Shown here: positions 25,347-33,861 of the stretch, one piece after another | Layout: each line of letters opens with the position of its first letter | Position numbering within the stretch: position 1 is the stretch's first letter | NCBI GenBank assembly: GCA_017448245.1 | Contig: JAFSLV010000011.1 | Location: forward strand, 62,001-126,000 | Length of the DNA stretch: 64,000 bases | From: Lachnospiraceae bacterium | Lineage (GTDB): Bacteria > Bacillota > Clostridia > Lachnospirales > Lachnospiraceae | Reading direction: 5' to 3' | The notes under the pieces: model-generated | The model's database searches: none | Told to the model about the DNA's origin: nothing | What the model saw: the letters and a program-made list of their open reading frames with translations, nothing else | Translations under genes and position numbers: made by a program

Positions 25347-26543
25347 TTATTCGTTTGTCAAGACCGCGGATACGACGTTGTTGCCGAAGCCGCCGAAGTT
25401 TACGATGAGCCCTGTCTTTGCGCCTTCCACCTGCCGCTCCTGAGCCGTTCCGCGCAGCTGTTTTACGATCTCCACGATCTGGGATACGCCGGTCGCACCG
25501 AGCGGATGCCCCTTGGCCTTCAGACCGCCGGATGTGTTGATGGGCATCTCACCGTGGATCTCCGATTTGCCCTCGCGTGCGGCGATATGTCCCTGTCCCT
25601 TCGGGAAGAGTCCCGTTTCCTCACTCTCTGCGATCTCGAGAATCTGGAATGCGTCATGGAGTTCCGCCACATCGATGTCTTCGGGCTTCTTTCCGCTCAT
25701 GTCATACGCCTTCTGCGAGGACAGCCTGACAGCCAGAAGCTCGGTAGGATCGGCACGGTTTGCCACATAGTGCGTATCCGTCGCGGAAGCGATGCCCGCG
25801 ATCTTTATGAAGGGCTTGCCGTCAAATCCCAGATCCTTCATTTTTTCCTTGGCCACAAGCAGCACTGCCGCCGCGCCGTCGGAAACGGGGCACATGTCGA
25901 ACTGTCTGAGCGGGTCCGCGACCAGAGGGTTTGTTGCGGCTATGATGCGCTCGTCCGTGATGCGTTCGAGTACGACTTTGTTCTGGATATGCGCGACGGG
26001 GTTCAGACACGCGTTTGCATGGTTCTTAACGGAAATGATGCTCAGGTCCCTGCTCTCCACGCCGTTCTTTTCCATGAGCAGGCGGGTGAACATGCCGGCG
26101 AAGGAAGGAAGCGTGCAGCCGTAGGGGTATTCTCCCGTCGGATGCAGCATCGTGGCAACAAAGTCGGTGCCTTCCCAGCCGGTGACGGCGCGCATGCCTT
26201 CCGCGCCTACCACGAGGCAGCAGTCGGAGCAGCCCGACGCGATCGCCTGGAATCCGAGCTTTACCGCCGACGCGCCGGAAGCCGGGCCGTTTTCTATGGT
26301 TTCCGCCGCGGCAGGACGGATGTTGAGTGTATCCACGAGTGCGCTTGCGATGCCGGATACGCGGCTCACCATGCCGCTGCCCATGGAACCTACAAATACC
26401 TGGTCAATCACGTTTTTGTTACCGGTCTTTGCGCCTGCGTCGTCCATGGCCTCAAGTGCGGCCGCGCAAGCCATGTCAAGAAACGGAACCTGGGACTTGC
26501 CGAACTTGGTATGTCCGATCCCGATAATGCCAACTTCACGCAT
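25347..26543 (-). CDS. Thiolase-superfamily protein lacking the nucleophilic cysteine
   Basis: A 398-residue thiolase-fold protein of the SCPx/archaeal class that pairs with DUF35. Conserved parts are VGIIGIGHTKFGK, ELHDAFQILEI and SGGLKAKGHPLGATG, which keeps the GHP histidine. At the nucleophile position, normally a Cys in a sequence like ENACASG, it has Pro87 (TIENGPASGASA). The C-terminal position often held by a second Cys reads NFGGFGNN. It is therefore unlikely to be a normal thiolase. It may bind an acyl-CoA or act as a scaffold or noncanonical acyltransferase. The start at 26543 follows GAGGAGGTGC. It lies between the GNAT-like and DUF35 genes. Confidence 0.85.
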   Translation of the reverse strand: MREVGIIGIGHTKFGKSQVPFLDMACAAALEAMDDAGAKTGNKNVIDQVFVGSMGSGMVSRVSGIASALVDTLNIRPAAAETIENGPASGASAVKLGFQAIASGCSDCCLVVGAEGMRAVTGWEGTDFVATMLHPTGEYPYGCTLPSFAGMFTRLLMEKNGVESRDLSIISVKNHANACLNPVAHIQNKVVLERITDERIIAATNPLVADPLRQFDMCPVSDGAAAVLLVAKEKMKDLGFDGKPFIKIAGIASATDTHYVANRADPTELLAVRLSSQKAYDMSGKKPEDIDVAELHDAFQILEIAESEETGLFPKGQGHIAAREGKSEIHGEMPINTSGGLKAKGHPLGATGVSQIVEIVKQLRGTAQERQVEGAKTGLIVNFGGFGNNVVSAVLTNE

Positions 26544-26557
26544 GATGCACCTCCTCA

Positions 26558-27238
26558 TCAGACCTTGATTTCGGAAATAGGTTTCAGCACTTCGTTTGCC
26601 TTGATGATCTCCGGATCGGCAGGGCGCAGACCGACATTCTTGTTGCCCTTATGCTTTTCCCAGAGAGCTCTTGTCAGCACATAAGTGGGAACGCCGCCCA
26701 GTTCATGCGGTCTGTCGGGTGCCGATTCAAGCTCGTATTCGATCATCCAGCGGCGGAAGCCGTTGGGCGATTCGGCAACGATCAAAACCTCGTCCTGGTT
26801 CATGAAATCAAAATGGTATTCCATCTTGGCCGCAAAAAGCTGGGCACCAACGCGTGCGCCGCGCTTGATGGTCATGGTATGATAGCTCATGCCTGTCTTT
26901 GCGTTCACGAGACGTCCGTTGACGATACCCGCCAGTTCGCCGTTAATCAGTCCCCAGAACAGATATTCATCCTGCACGCGATAGCGGAGCATACCGAGCA
27001 GTTCCGTGTAGATTCTTGCCGCAACGATGTCGTAATAATCGGCGACGTGATCAAACAGCGGTTTGATCGCTTCGAGTACCACGGGGATCTCTTCCGGCTT
27101 GGCTTCACGCACCAGCATGTCTTCGCCGGTTGTGAGCGGAATGACCTTGGGCTCGTAGGGAACCATGCCGATCGTCGGCGGGCGGAGTTTTTGCTCCATT
27201 TCGTTCAACTCAACGTTATACTTGTCCAGTACACTCAT
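26558..27238 (-). CDS. GNAT-like protein of unknown function
   Basis: A 226-residue protein. The central part, about 42-175 (LVREAKPEEIPVVLEAIKPL, WGLINGELAGIVNGRLVN, VLIVAESPNGFRRWMIEYEL), looks like a GNAT acyltransferase fold. The acetyl-CoA loop is not clear, so this is a fold-level guess. First gene of an operon with thiolase-like and DUF35 proteins, divergent from the PucR regulator. The three may form one acyl-handling complex. No named family is recognised with certainty. Confidence 0.55.
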   Translation of the reverse strand: MSVLDKYNVELNEMEQKLRPPTIGMVPYEPKVIPLTTGEDMLVREAKPEEIPVVLEAIKPLFDHVADYYDIVAARIYTELLGMLRYRVQDEYLFWGLINGELAGIVNGRLVNAKTGMSYHTMTIKRGARVGAQLFAAKMEYHFDFMNQDEVLIVAESPNGFRRWMIEYELESAPDRPHELGGVPTYVLTRALWEKHKGNKNVGLRPADPEIIKANEVLKPISEIKV

Positions 27239-27276
27239 GCTTTTGCTACCTCCTCTTCTTATTTGTTGTGAAAAAC

Positions 27277-27294
27277 AATGATGCGATCATTATA
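27277..27294. promoter_or_regulatory. Palindrome and -10 between the PucR gene and the GNAT/thiolase operon
   Basis: AATGAT-GCG-ATCATT (27277-27291) is a perfect six-base inverted repeat overlapping a TATAAT (27294-27289) for the minus-strand operon. A second -10, TATAAT (27343-27348), faces the PucR gene. The position suggests an operator for a divergently acting regulator such as PucR; no family consensus match is claimed. Confidence 0.45.
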
Positions 27295-27392
27295 AGACAT
27301 AAAAAAACAAAAACATATGTGGAATGTTTACAAAGATTGTTTTATAATTTTGAGTGAAAAAAACACTATTTTCAAAGGAGATTTCGTGCAAT

Positions 27393-28997
27393 ATGCCTAA
27401 CAGGTTGCAAAAATCGTTCTATCCGACCATCGAAGAACTGCTGACGCTGCCCGCGTTCCGGGACTGTACCGTGGTGGCGGGCAGCAAGGGACTCGGCCAC
27501 CGGGTATGCGGCGTAAACTTAAGCGATACACCGGATTATCACAAGTGGCTCACAAAGGACGAGATTATGGCCACCACCTGTTTTTCCATCCATAACGACA
27601 GTCAGGCCATAGAAAGCTTTGTTTCCAATGTATACAAACGCGGGCTTTCCGGCATCTTCATCAAGCCGAAACAGTATCTGGGAAGTATCCCCCGCGTGAT
27701 GAAAGAACAGGCCGATGCGTACGATCTTCCCCTCATCGAGCTGCCCGATACGGTCAGACTGTCGGGCATTGTGAAGGCGGTTTTTGACGAGATCACGAAA
27801 AGGGAAACCGATGTGCTCCGGCAAAGCCTCGCGGTCAACCGCACACTGATACGTACCATTCTGGACGGTGCCGACCTTGATGACATCGCGCGGATGATAT
27901 CCGAGCAGACCGGCGCGAGCGTCATGATTACGGATACGGTGAACGGCAGGAGGGCACTCTGTATCGCTAAATCCGATCAGGAGGTCTTCCGGGAAGCGGA
28001 CGAAGAAAAGACCGCGCAGATCATCACGGACAGTGCGGTCCCGTTCCCGCTGCAGGCGGAGGGCGCTTCCTTCGGACAGATATACTTTTACGGCGAGGCG
28101 TCCGCTTCGGATATGGATGAGACTCTCCTCACCCAGTTGCTGTCCGTTATCCCGCTCGAGATATCGGCAAGGCAGAGCAAGAACGAGGCGCGCCGCAGGG
28201 AGCTGTCGGCGTTCATCCGGCATCTGTTTTCGGATCCGATCACCGACATGGCCTGGGAGGAGAGCCGTGCCCTGGAATACGGGCTCAGACCGAAGGACGC
28301 CTATGTGGTGCTGCTGTTAAAGCTGGAAGAACTGCGTACGAACAACGGGAATTCCGGTCTCTTCCAGAGAGCGCTGTTTATCGGGGGGCTCAAAAACGTC
28401 TTTGCCCGCCGGGGCTACGAGCTGCAGGTGGTGGAGCGTACCGATCAAATCGTTTTTATTGCGGGGATCCGTCCCGAAAACGAACGGATGCAGGAGCTTG
28501 CCCTGGCAATCAAGCGCATGTTTGCGGACGCGATCAACCAGTATCACCTGCTGCGTCTGACAGGGGGGCTCAGCGCTTCCAACCGGGGGATCGCGGGGCT
28601 TGTCAACGGTATCCGTCAGGCGGAAGTCTGCATGAAGGTAACGGAGAGCCTGGGCATCCGGTATATATGCTTTGAGGATATGGGGATTCTCCGGATGGTC
28701 TACAGTGATAACCCGGAGTATGCGATATCGAGATTCCTGCACGAGGTATTGCGCGACCTGCTCGATGCCGGACAACCGCGAAATGTCGAGCTGATGACGA
28801 CTCTTGAAAGCTACTTAAGAAACGGCGGAAACGTGCGTCAGGTCTCGAAAGACCTGTACACACACTATAATACCGTTTCCTATCGCCTGAAAAAAATCGA
28901 AGAGATCACCGGCGCGGACCTGCGTGACCCCGATGACCGGTTTCTCCTTGACCTTGCGCTCAGGCTGATACGCATCACATCGGGGCAGATCATATAA
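27393..28997 (+). CDS. PucR-family transcriptional regulator
   Basis: A 534-residue regulator. The N-terminal PucR sensor domain spans roughly 10-135 (YPTIEELLTLPAFRDCTVVAG, LPLIELPDTVRLSGIVKAVFDEI). A GGDEF-like middle segment follows, and the C-terminal helix-turn-helix comes at about 470-530 (YLRNGGNVRQVSKDLYTHYN, TVSYRLKKIEEITG). PucR proteins control purine and related nitrogen-heterocycle catabolism, which fits the gene cluster from 29 to 42 kb. The ATG at 27393 follows AAAGGAG. An in-frame GTG at 27354 lies only five bases after the -10 and is unlikely. A terminator follows. Confidence 0.92.
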   Translation: MPNRLQKSFYPTIEELLTLPAFRDCTVVAGSKGLGHRVCGVNLSDTPDYHKWLTKDEIMATTCFSIHNDSQAIESFVSNVYKRGLSGIFIKPKQYLGSIPRVMKEQADAYDLPLIELPDTVRLSGIVKAVFDEITKRETDVLRQSLAVNRTLIRTILDGADLDDIARMISEQTGASVMITDTVNGRRALCIAKSDQEVFREADEEKTAQIITDSAVPFPLQAEGASFGQIYFYGEASASDMDETLLTQLLSVIPLEISARQSKNEARRRELSAFIRHLFSDPITDMAWEESRALEYGLRPKDAYVVLLLKLEELRTNNGNSGLFQRALFIGGLKNVFARRGYELQVVERTDQIVFIAGIRPENERMQELALAIKRMFADAINQYHLLRLTGGLSASNRGIAGLVNGIRQAEVCMKVTESLGIRYICFEDMGILRMVYSDNPEYAISRFLHEVLRDLLDAGQPRNVELMTTLESYLRNGGNVRQVSKDLYTHYNTVSYRLKKIEEITGADLRDPDDRFLLDLALRLIRITSGQII

Positions 28998-28999
28998 GA

Positions 29000-29051
29000 A
29001 AACGGCTCCGGGCGCCTGTCCGTGCGGCACCCGGAGCCGTTTGGTTCTTTT
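29000..29051 (+). terminator. Bidirectional intrinsic terminator
   Basis: A 13-pair perfect stem, AAACGGCTCCGGG (29000-29012) with CCCGGAGCCGTTT (29030-29042), is followed by GGTTCTTTT. It separates the convergent PucR and nitroreductase genes. Confidence 0.88.
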
Positions 29052-29060
29052 ACTTTCAGA

Positions 29061-29582
29061 TCAGACCTTGAGGATATAGCCGTCCTTTCTGGGAGCGGCT
29101 TCCGGAAGGGGCTCGTCGGTGTACCCCAGCGCGATGCTGCCGACACCCATGAGCTTTTCGGAAAGTCCCCATTTTTTTAACAGCTCTTTGCCTTCCGCGC
29201 CTTCAAAGATCTCTTTTTCACGATGTACCCATACGCTGGCCAGCCCTATGGAATGTGCGGCCAGCATCATGTTGCCGATCACAAGGCTTCCGTCTTCGAC
29301 GGGCGTGTTTGACGTGCTGTCGGCAAGCACCAGCACGATAACGGGGGCGCCGTAGTAAGGATCGGTATCGGATCCCATGACCGCGGCGTTCAGCCTGCGT
29401 AACGTTTCCCGCACGGCCTTGTCCCTGACCGCAACGATCTGTGCCGCCTGTCTGCCACCGCCGGACGCGGCATACGTGCCCGCTCTCAAAACCGCATCAA
29501 GCGCTTCCTCCGGAACTTCCCTGTCATTATATGAGCGGAAGCTCCTTCTTGATTCCATCAGCTTCAGTGTTTCATTCGTCAT
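29061..29582 (-). CDS. Nitroreductase-family flavoprotein
   Basis: A 173-residue FMN-dependent oxidoreductase of the short nitroreductase class. Recognised by the N-terminal ESRRSFRSYNDREVPEE that binds FMN phosphate, LVIGNMMLAAHSIGLASVWVH and the C-terminal GSIALGYTDEPLPEAAPRK. The natural substrate is unknown; the family reduces nitro groups, quinones or enones with NAD(P)H. The ribosome site GAGAGGAAA precedes the ATG. It lies downstream of a symporter gene on the same strand and may form an operon with it. Confidence 0.9.
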   Translation of the reverse strand: MTNETLKLMESRRSFRSYNDREVPEEALDAVLRAGTYAASGGGRQAAQIVAVRDKAVRETLRRLNAAVMGSDTDPYYGAPVIVLVLADSTSNTPVEDGSLVIGNMMLAAHSIGLASVWVHREKEIFEGAEGKELLKKWGLSEKLMGVGSIALGYTDEPLPEAAPRKDGYILKV

Positions 29583-29664
29583 TTCCCGTTTCCTCTCTTC
29601 CGAAAATAAGCATCTGTGCCAATAACTGTTTTATGGTAACAGATGGAGAAAAAAAGTCAAGCGC

Positions 29665-31197
29665 TTACGCGGGGCACTGCGGTCCCCGTTTCCTCCGGGC
29701 GGAAAACAATACCCCGCACAGACAGCACAGCACCGATACGACCATCCCGGGGATCAGCGGGTCGATCCCCTTCACGAGTATCCGGCAGAGAATGACCGTG
29801 ACCGGCGCACACAGGATGCTTGCCAGCACAAAACGGGAATCCACGCGCTCTTTCAGCCACAGCGCGCAACTCAGCGGCATGAAGATCACGGTGCCGCGCA
29901 GGCCCATCGATAAAAACCCGAAATCGTTGATGGTGCTGCCGGGCATCAGTATGGCGCAGAGCGCGGCGATACCAAGCACCAGGGCAATGCACCCCCGGGT
30001 CACCGCAAGCTCTTTTCCGGATGTGTCGATACGGTTCGTGACCCTGCGGAAAATATCCTTCAGCATGACCGTCGCGATGCCAAGTGACAGTCCCGCACCG
30101 CCCGCGATGGCGCTTAAGAGAAGCGCCCCCAGAACAAAGCCCGCGATGACCGGAGGCAGATATTCGATCGCAAAAACCGGAAATGCCTGTATGGTTCCGG
30201 CAAGTACGGGCATATCGGGAACGGATCTGCCCGCGGCAAGCAGTGCGTCGGCTTCGGCCTGCGTGATAAACCGCGTTCGCATAAAAATCCCCACGGCGAT
30301 GCCGGCAATCCCCAGAGGCGGCGTGAGAAAAGCGCTGATCAGCGCACCGTTTCTTGCCGCGGTGTGGTTCTTTGCGCTGAAGACTGCCTGCGCATATGTC
30401 TGCGTGGAAAGAACACCAAGCATCAGAGAAAAACCCGATCCGAGATCCTTTGCCGCTCCGCGTGCCAGAATATTGCCGAAGCGTGCCGTCACGTCGGCTC
30501 CGGTGCGTAATACGGGAAGGGAAACGGATTCCTGTATCAGTCCGAGGTCCGTTCCCGCCAGCAGATGGCGGAGCTGCCCGGCAAGAGACGATATGCCGCC
30601 CGACAGGGAAAGCGTGAGCACAAGACCCGAAATGCCCGCCAGATAGAGCAGCAGGAGCTTGCACATCCCGCCCATCCCCATGCTGAACACGCCGCCGAAG
30701 ATCACATACAGGCACATGACGGCAACCGAAACGAACGTCGCAGCCGCAGGCGAGACGCCCGGGAACAATACGCTCATAAGACCGCTGCAGGCAATGACCT
30801 GGGAAAGCACGCTGAAGAACGTGCCTGCGGAGCTCAATACCGACCCCAGACTCTCGGTGGTCTTTCCGTAAGACGCCGATATGATCTGGAGCTCGGTGAC
30901 ACAGCCCGCCTCACGCAGCGGGCGAACATAAAAGAGCGCAAGGATCAGACAGCCGATGCCCGCACCCAGCGTGAACCACCATGCGGCGATACCGTACTGA
31001 AATGCCATCTGCGCGGTACCGATGGTGGCCTGGGAAGAAACAAGACTGCCCATGATGGCGCCGCTTACCATGAAACTGCCGCTTCCCCCGCCCGTCAGGA
31101 AATCCTTTGCACTCTTGATCCGTCTTCCCGAAAAGAATCCGACCAGGAGAACCAGCGCAAGCACCATGGTGATGCCCAGAAATGTCATTCCCGTCAT
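29665..31197 (-). CDS. Sodium:solute symporter family transporter
   Basis: A 510-residue polytopic protein with about thirteen hydrophobic segments. It has SSS-family features: FFSGRRIKSAKDFLTGG near the start, GSLVSSQATIGTAQMAFQYG in the first core helices, and GALLLSAIAGGAGLSLGIATVMLKDIF before helix nine. It imports a solute with sodium. The substrate is not deducible, but neighbours make a nitrogen heterocycle or its acidic breakdown product plausible. It is divergent from the AllH-FdrA-YlbE series across a spacer with a strong palindrome. Confidence 0.87.
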   Translation of the reverse strand: MTGMTFLGITMVLALVLLVGFFSGRRIKSAKDFLTGGGSGSFMVSGAIMGSLVSSQATIGTAQMAFQYGIAAWWFTLGAGIGCLILALFYVRPLREAGCVTELQIISASYGKTTESLGSVLSSAGTFFSVLSQVIACSGLMSVLFPGVSPAAATFVSVAVMCLYVIFGGVFSMGMGGMCKLLLLYLAGISGLVLTLSLSGGISSLAGQLRHLLAGTDLGLIQESVSLPVLRTGADVTARFGNILARGAAKDLGSGFSLMLGVLSTQTYAQAVFSAKNHTAARNGALISAFLTPPLGIAGIAVGIFMRTRFITQAEADALLAAGRSVPDMPVLAGTIQAFPVFAIEYLPPVIAGFVLGALLLSAIAGGAGLSLGIATVMLKDIFRRVTNRIDTSGKELAVTRGCIALVLGIAALCAILMPGSTINDFGFLSMGLRGTVIFMPLSCALWLKERVDSRFVLASILCAPVTVILCRILVKGIDPLIPGMVVSVLCCLCGVLFSARRKRGPQCPA

Positions 31198-31272
31198 TGA
31201 AACAACCTCCGATGGTCAAAATCAGGTGTTTTACAGTATGCCACCTTTGCAGGATACCGTCAACCCGGGCGG

Positions 31273-31295
31273 TTTTTGTGCATATTGCACAAAAA
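31273..31295. promoter_or_regulatory. Perfect palindrome in the divergent spacer, probable operator
   Basis: Ten-base arms TTTTTGTGCA and TGCACAAAAA surround TAT. An extra half-site TTTGTGCA lies at 31407-31414, just before the ribosome site of the DUF2877 gene. The 237-base spacer is AT-rich. Placement between the symporter and the catabolic series suggests an operator for the cluster regulator, perhaps the nearby PucR protein. Confidence 0.6.
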
Positions 31296-31434
31296 GAAAC
31301 GCGAAGTTGCAACGTTTTTATCTAAAAACGATAAACTAATATTTGTGAACAGTTCATATATTTTCAAACCAAAGTATGTATTAAAATAAAAACATAGCAA
31401 AAACCCTTTGTGCAACGCATCGGAGGTGTGATCC

Positions 31435-32286
31435 GTGATAGAAGCCGCCAGCGTGTGTGACAGATTATTAAGGGACGTCGGACAGGATACCTGCAGCCTG
31501 CAGGTACACTCCATGTTTGATACTGCCGTCAATTTTACGTCTGCCTTCGGCATTGTGACGGTGCTTTCTCCGGGCAGGAGCCTTCAGCCATACGCGATGG
31601 TACTGTGTCAGGATTTCGACTTTCATTTCTTTGAATACAGGGTTTCGGGCATTAACGACGCCGGTGTACATGCAAACGGCATACAGGTGATAGATTTTTC
31701 CTGCGCGAGCCGTCCCGATCTGAGTATCGAGGGGCGCAAGCTCCCCGCATACGATCCGGCAGAAGCCGCGCTGGGACATATTCGTTCATTTCTGAAGGGG
31801 CATTGTGAAGAGGGGCTTTCGAGGCTGGTATTTCACCGCCTTGACAATGCCGTAACCGGATTCCTCTATCCGCGGATTGAGGCTTTCCGGAAAGCGGCGG
31901 CCGGGAGCGATGACGAGGCATTCATCCGGGCGGCCTACGAGATTTCCGGCTGCGGTGAAGGACTGACCCCGTCCTCGGACGATTTTCTCAGCGGCTATTT
32001 GCTGTGCGCCGGCTTTATCCGGGGCAGGGAGGTCACGAAAGCGGCGGCCTATATGGCAGCCGAACGCACAAATGACATCAGCGCGGCCCTTCTGAAGCGC
32101 AGCGGTGAAGGCCTGTATTCCGAGGACATACTGGCATTGCTGACGGCACTGGGCAGTGCGGACAACGAAGAAGAGATCAACCGCGCGATTTCGCGCGTGG
32201 CTGAATTTGGCAGCAGTTCCGGCTGTGATTTTCTCACCGGATTGTATTTTGGCATCAAAGACTTACTCGTGCGGAAGGAGGAATGA
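31435..32286 (+). CDS. DUF2877 protein, oxamate carbamoyltransferase subunit AllH-like
   Basis: A 283-residue DUF2877 protein (E. coli YlbF/AllH type). The conserved block is GCGEGLTPSSDDFLSGYLLC, near residues 178-197. With FdrA and YlbE it forms the three-part oxamate carbamoyltransferase of allantoin fermentation, which phosphorolyses oxalurate to oxamate and carbamoyl phosphate. All three genes are adjacent here in one operon. The start is GTG after CGGAGGTG. Substrate identity in this organism is not fixed, because allantoinase and allantoate genes are absent from the window. Confidence 0.85.
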   Translation: MIEAASVCDRLLRDVGQDTCSLQVHSMFDTAVNFTSAFGIVTVLSPGRSLQPYAMVLCQDFDFHFFEYRVSGINDAGVHANGIQVIDFSCASRPDLSIEGRKLPAYDPAEAALGHIRSFLKGHCEEGLSRLVFHRLDNAVTGFLYPRIEAFRKAAAGSDDEAFIRAAYEISGCGEGLTPSSDDFLSGYLLCAGFIRGREVTKAAAYMAAERTNDISAALLKRSGEGLYSEDILALLTALGSADNEEEINRAISRVAEFGSSSGCDFLTGLYFGIKDLLVRKEE

Positions 32287-32290
32287 AGCA

Positions 32291-33847
32291 TTGAAGAAAC
32301 TTGAAGTCAGAAAGAACGCCTACTACGATTCCGTGACGCTCATGATCATCTCAAAGGAGGTCAAAAAGCTGGACGGTGTCCGCGAGGCGCTGGTCGGGAT
32401 GGGAACCGATCTGAACCGGGACCTTGTGGTCAGCACGGGACTGGAGGTGGAGGGATTTGACGCGGTGACGGCGAACGATTTCTTTATCGCCGCCGACTGC
32501 GATTCCGAAGACACCTTCCTGTCTGTCATACAGAAGGTGGACGAGCTGTTGTCCAAAAAGGCGGACAAGGCAAAGAGCGATTATTATCCGCCCACACTGG
32601 ACGGCGCACTGAAGATCGACGAGCATCTGAACATGGCAGTTATTTCGGTGCCCGGCAGATTTGCCGCAGGCGTCGCACAGGAGTGCTTAAACCATGATAT
32701 CAACGTGATGCTGTTCAGCGATAACGTAACGGTCGAAGAAGAGAAAGAACTGAAGGAATATGCCGTTTCAAAGGAGCTGCTGATGATGGGGCCCGACTGC
32801 GGAACGGCGGTGATCAACGGCGTGCCTCTCGCCTTTGCCAATGTGCTGCGCAGGGGTGATATCGGCATGGCCTGCGCGTCCGGAACAGGCGCGCAGGAGG
32901 TTTCCGTGCTGATCGACCAGCTGGGCGGCGGCGTTTCGCAGCTGCTGGGTACGGGAGGCCGTGACTTAAAAGCCGATATCGGCGGCATCATGATGAAACA
33001 GTGCCTGGACGCGCTGATCCATGATGACGCGACCAGGGTCATCACCCTGGTATCCAAGCCCCCGGCAGCGGAGGTCATGGACAAGATCTTACGGCAGGCA
33101 GCCGACGGCGGAAAGCCCACCGTCGTGTGCTTCATCGGCGGCGACCCCGCAGCGGTCGAAAAATACGGTCTGACGGCCGCCGTTTCCCTGGAGGACGCCG
33201 CACACAAGGCGGTCGCGCTCTCCAAAGGCGAGACGCCCGAAACCTTTGAATCGTTTTCGATGGGTCTGGAGGCCGCGGAAAAAATGGCAAAGGAAGAAGC
33301 GTCAAAGATGGCTTCCGGACAGAAATACGCGCGCGGTCTCTATACCGGCGGAACGGTCTGCGATGAGGCAATGAAGCTGATGATCGGGGAGTTAAAGCAC
33401 ATTTATTCCAACATACCGCTCAGTCCCGAAGACAAGCTGGAGGACGCAAGGAACGGGAAGTCGAAGGAGCATACCTTCCTCGATTTCGGCGACGATGAAT
33501 TTACGGTAGGACGTCCGCACCCGATGATCGACCCTTCCCTGCGTGCGGAGCGCGTGGTGCAGGAAGCCGAAGACAGGGAAGTGGCGGTCATCCAGGTAGA
33601 TTGCGTGATCGGCCTTGGCTCGCACGAAGACCCCGCGGAGGAGCTCTCGCAATCCATACGGAAAGCAAAGGAGATCGCCGCAAAGGACGGCAGGTATCTG
33701 TCGGTCGTCGCGGAAATCCTGGGAACGGATGCCGACCCGCAGGGGAAGGCCGCTTCCGGGAAGAAGCTTGAGGACGCGGGCGCGATCGTTCTTCCGTCGA
33801 ACGCGCAGGCGACGCGCTTTACGCAGCTGATCCTGAAAAACCTGTAA
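32291..33847 (+). CDS. fdrA: FdrA family protein, oxamate carbamoyltransferase subunit
   Basis: A 518-residue acyl-CoA-synthetase-like protein (FdrA/AllF). Segments GPDCGTAVINGVPLAFANVL, ACASGTGAQEVSVLIDQLGG and LLGTGGRDL resemble succinyl-CoA ligase alpha domains. The start is TTG at 32291, nine bases after AGGAGG, giving MKKLEVRKNAYYDSVTLM. A longer in-frame start lies inside the upstream gene and is rejected. It acts with the DUF2877 and DUF1116 proteins on either side. The expected reaction is phosphorolysis of a ureido acid to carbamoyl phosphate, later used by carbamate kinase. Confidence 0.9.
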   Translation: MKKLEVRKNAYYDSVTLMIISKEVKKLDGVREALVGMGTDLNRDLVVSTGLEVEGFDAVTANDFFIAADCDSEDTFLSVIQKVDELLSKKADKAKSDYYPPTLDGALKIDEHLNMAVISVPGRFAAGVAQECLNHDINVMLFSDNVTVEEEKELKEYAVSKELLMMGPDCGTAVINGVPLAFANVLRRGDIGMACASGTGAQEVSVLIDQLGGGVSQLLGTGGRDLKADIGGIMMKQCLDALIHDDATRVITLVSKPPAAEVMDKILRQAADGGKPTVVCFIGGDPAAVEKYGLTAAVSLEDAAHKAVALSKGETPETFESFSMGLEAAEKMAKEEASKMASGQKYARGLYTGGTVCDEAMKLMIGELKHIYSNIPLSPEDKLEDARNGKSKEHTFLDFGDDEFTVGRPHPMIDPSLRAERVVQEAEDREVAVIQVDCVIGLGSHEDPAEELSQSIRKAKEIAAKDGRYLSVVAEILGTDADPQGKAASGKKLEDAGAIVLPSNAQATRFTQLILKNL

Positions 33848-33861
33848 GGGAGGTGGGTGAT

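Noticed and set aside
25293-26684. 463-codon plus-strand frame
   Set aside because: Covers the antisense of the thiolase-like gene and parts of both neighbours; no recognisable domain or start signal.
27354-27392. N-terminal extension of the PucR protein from GTG at 27354
   Set aside because: The GTG lies five bases after the -10, too close for transcription to include it, and a good SD precedes the ATG at 27393.
29441-30646. 401-codon plus-strand frame opposite the symporter gene
   Set aside because: The product is Ser/Pro/Arg-rich with no membrane or domain pattern. The opposite strand encodes a clear symporter.
31261-31434. Riboswitch upstream of the DUF2877 gene
   Set aside because: The spacer is AT-rich and holds a palindrome, but no multi-helix aptamer matching a purine, xanthine or Moco riboswitch could be recognised by eye.
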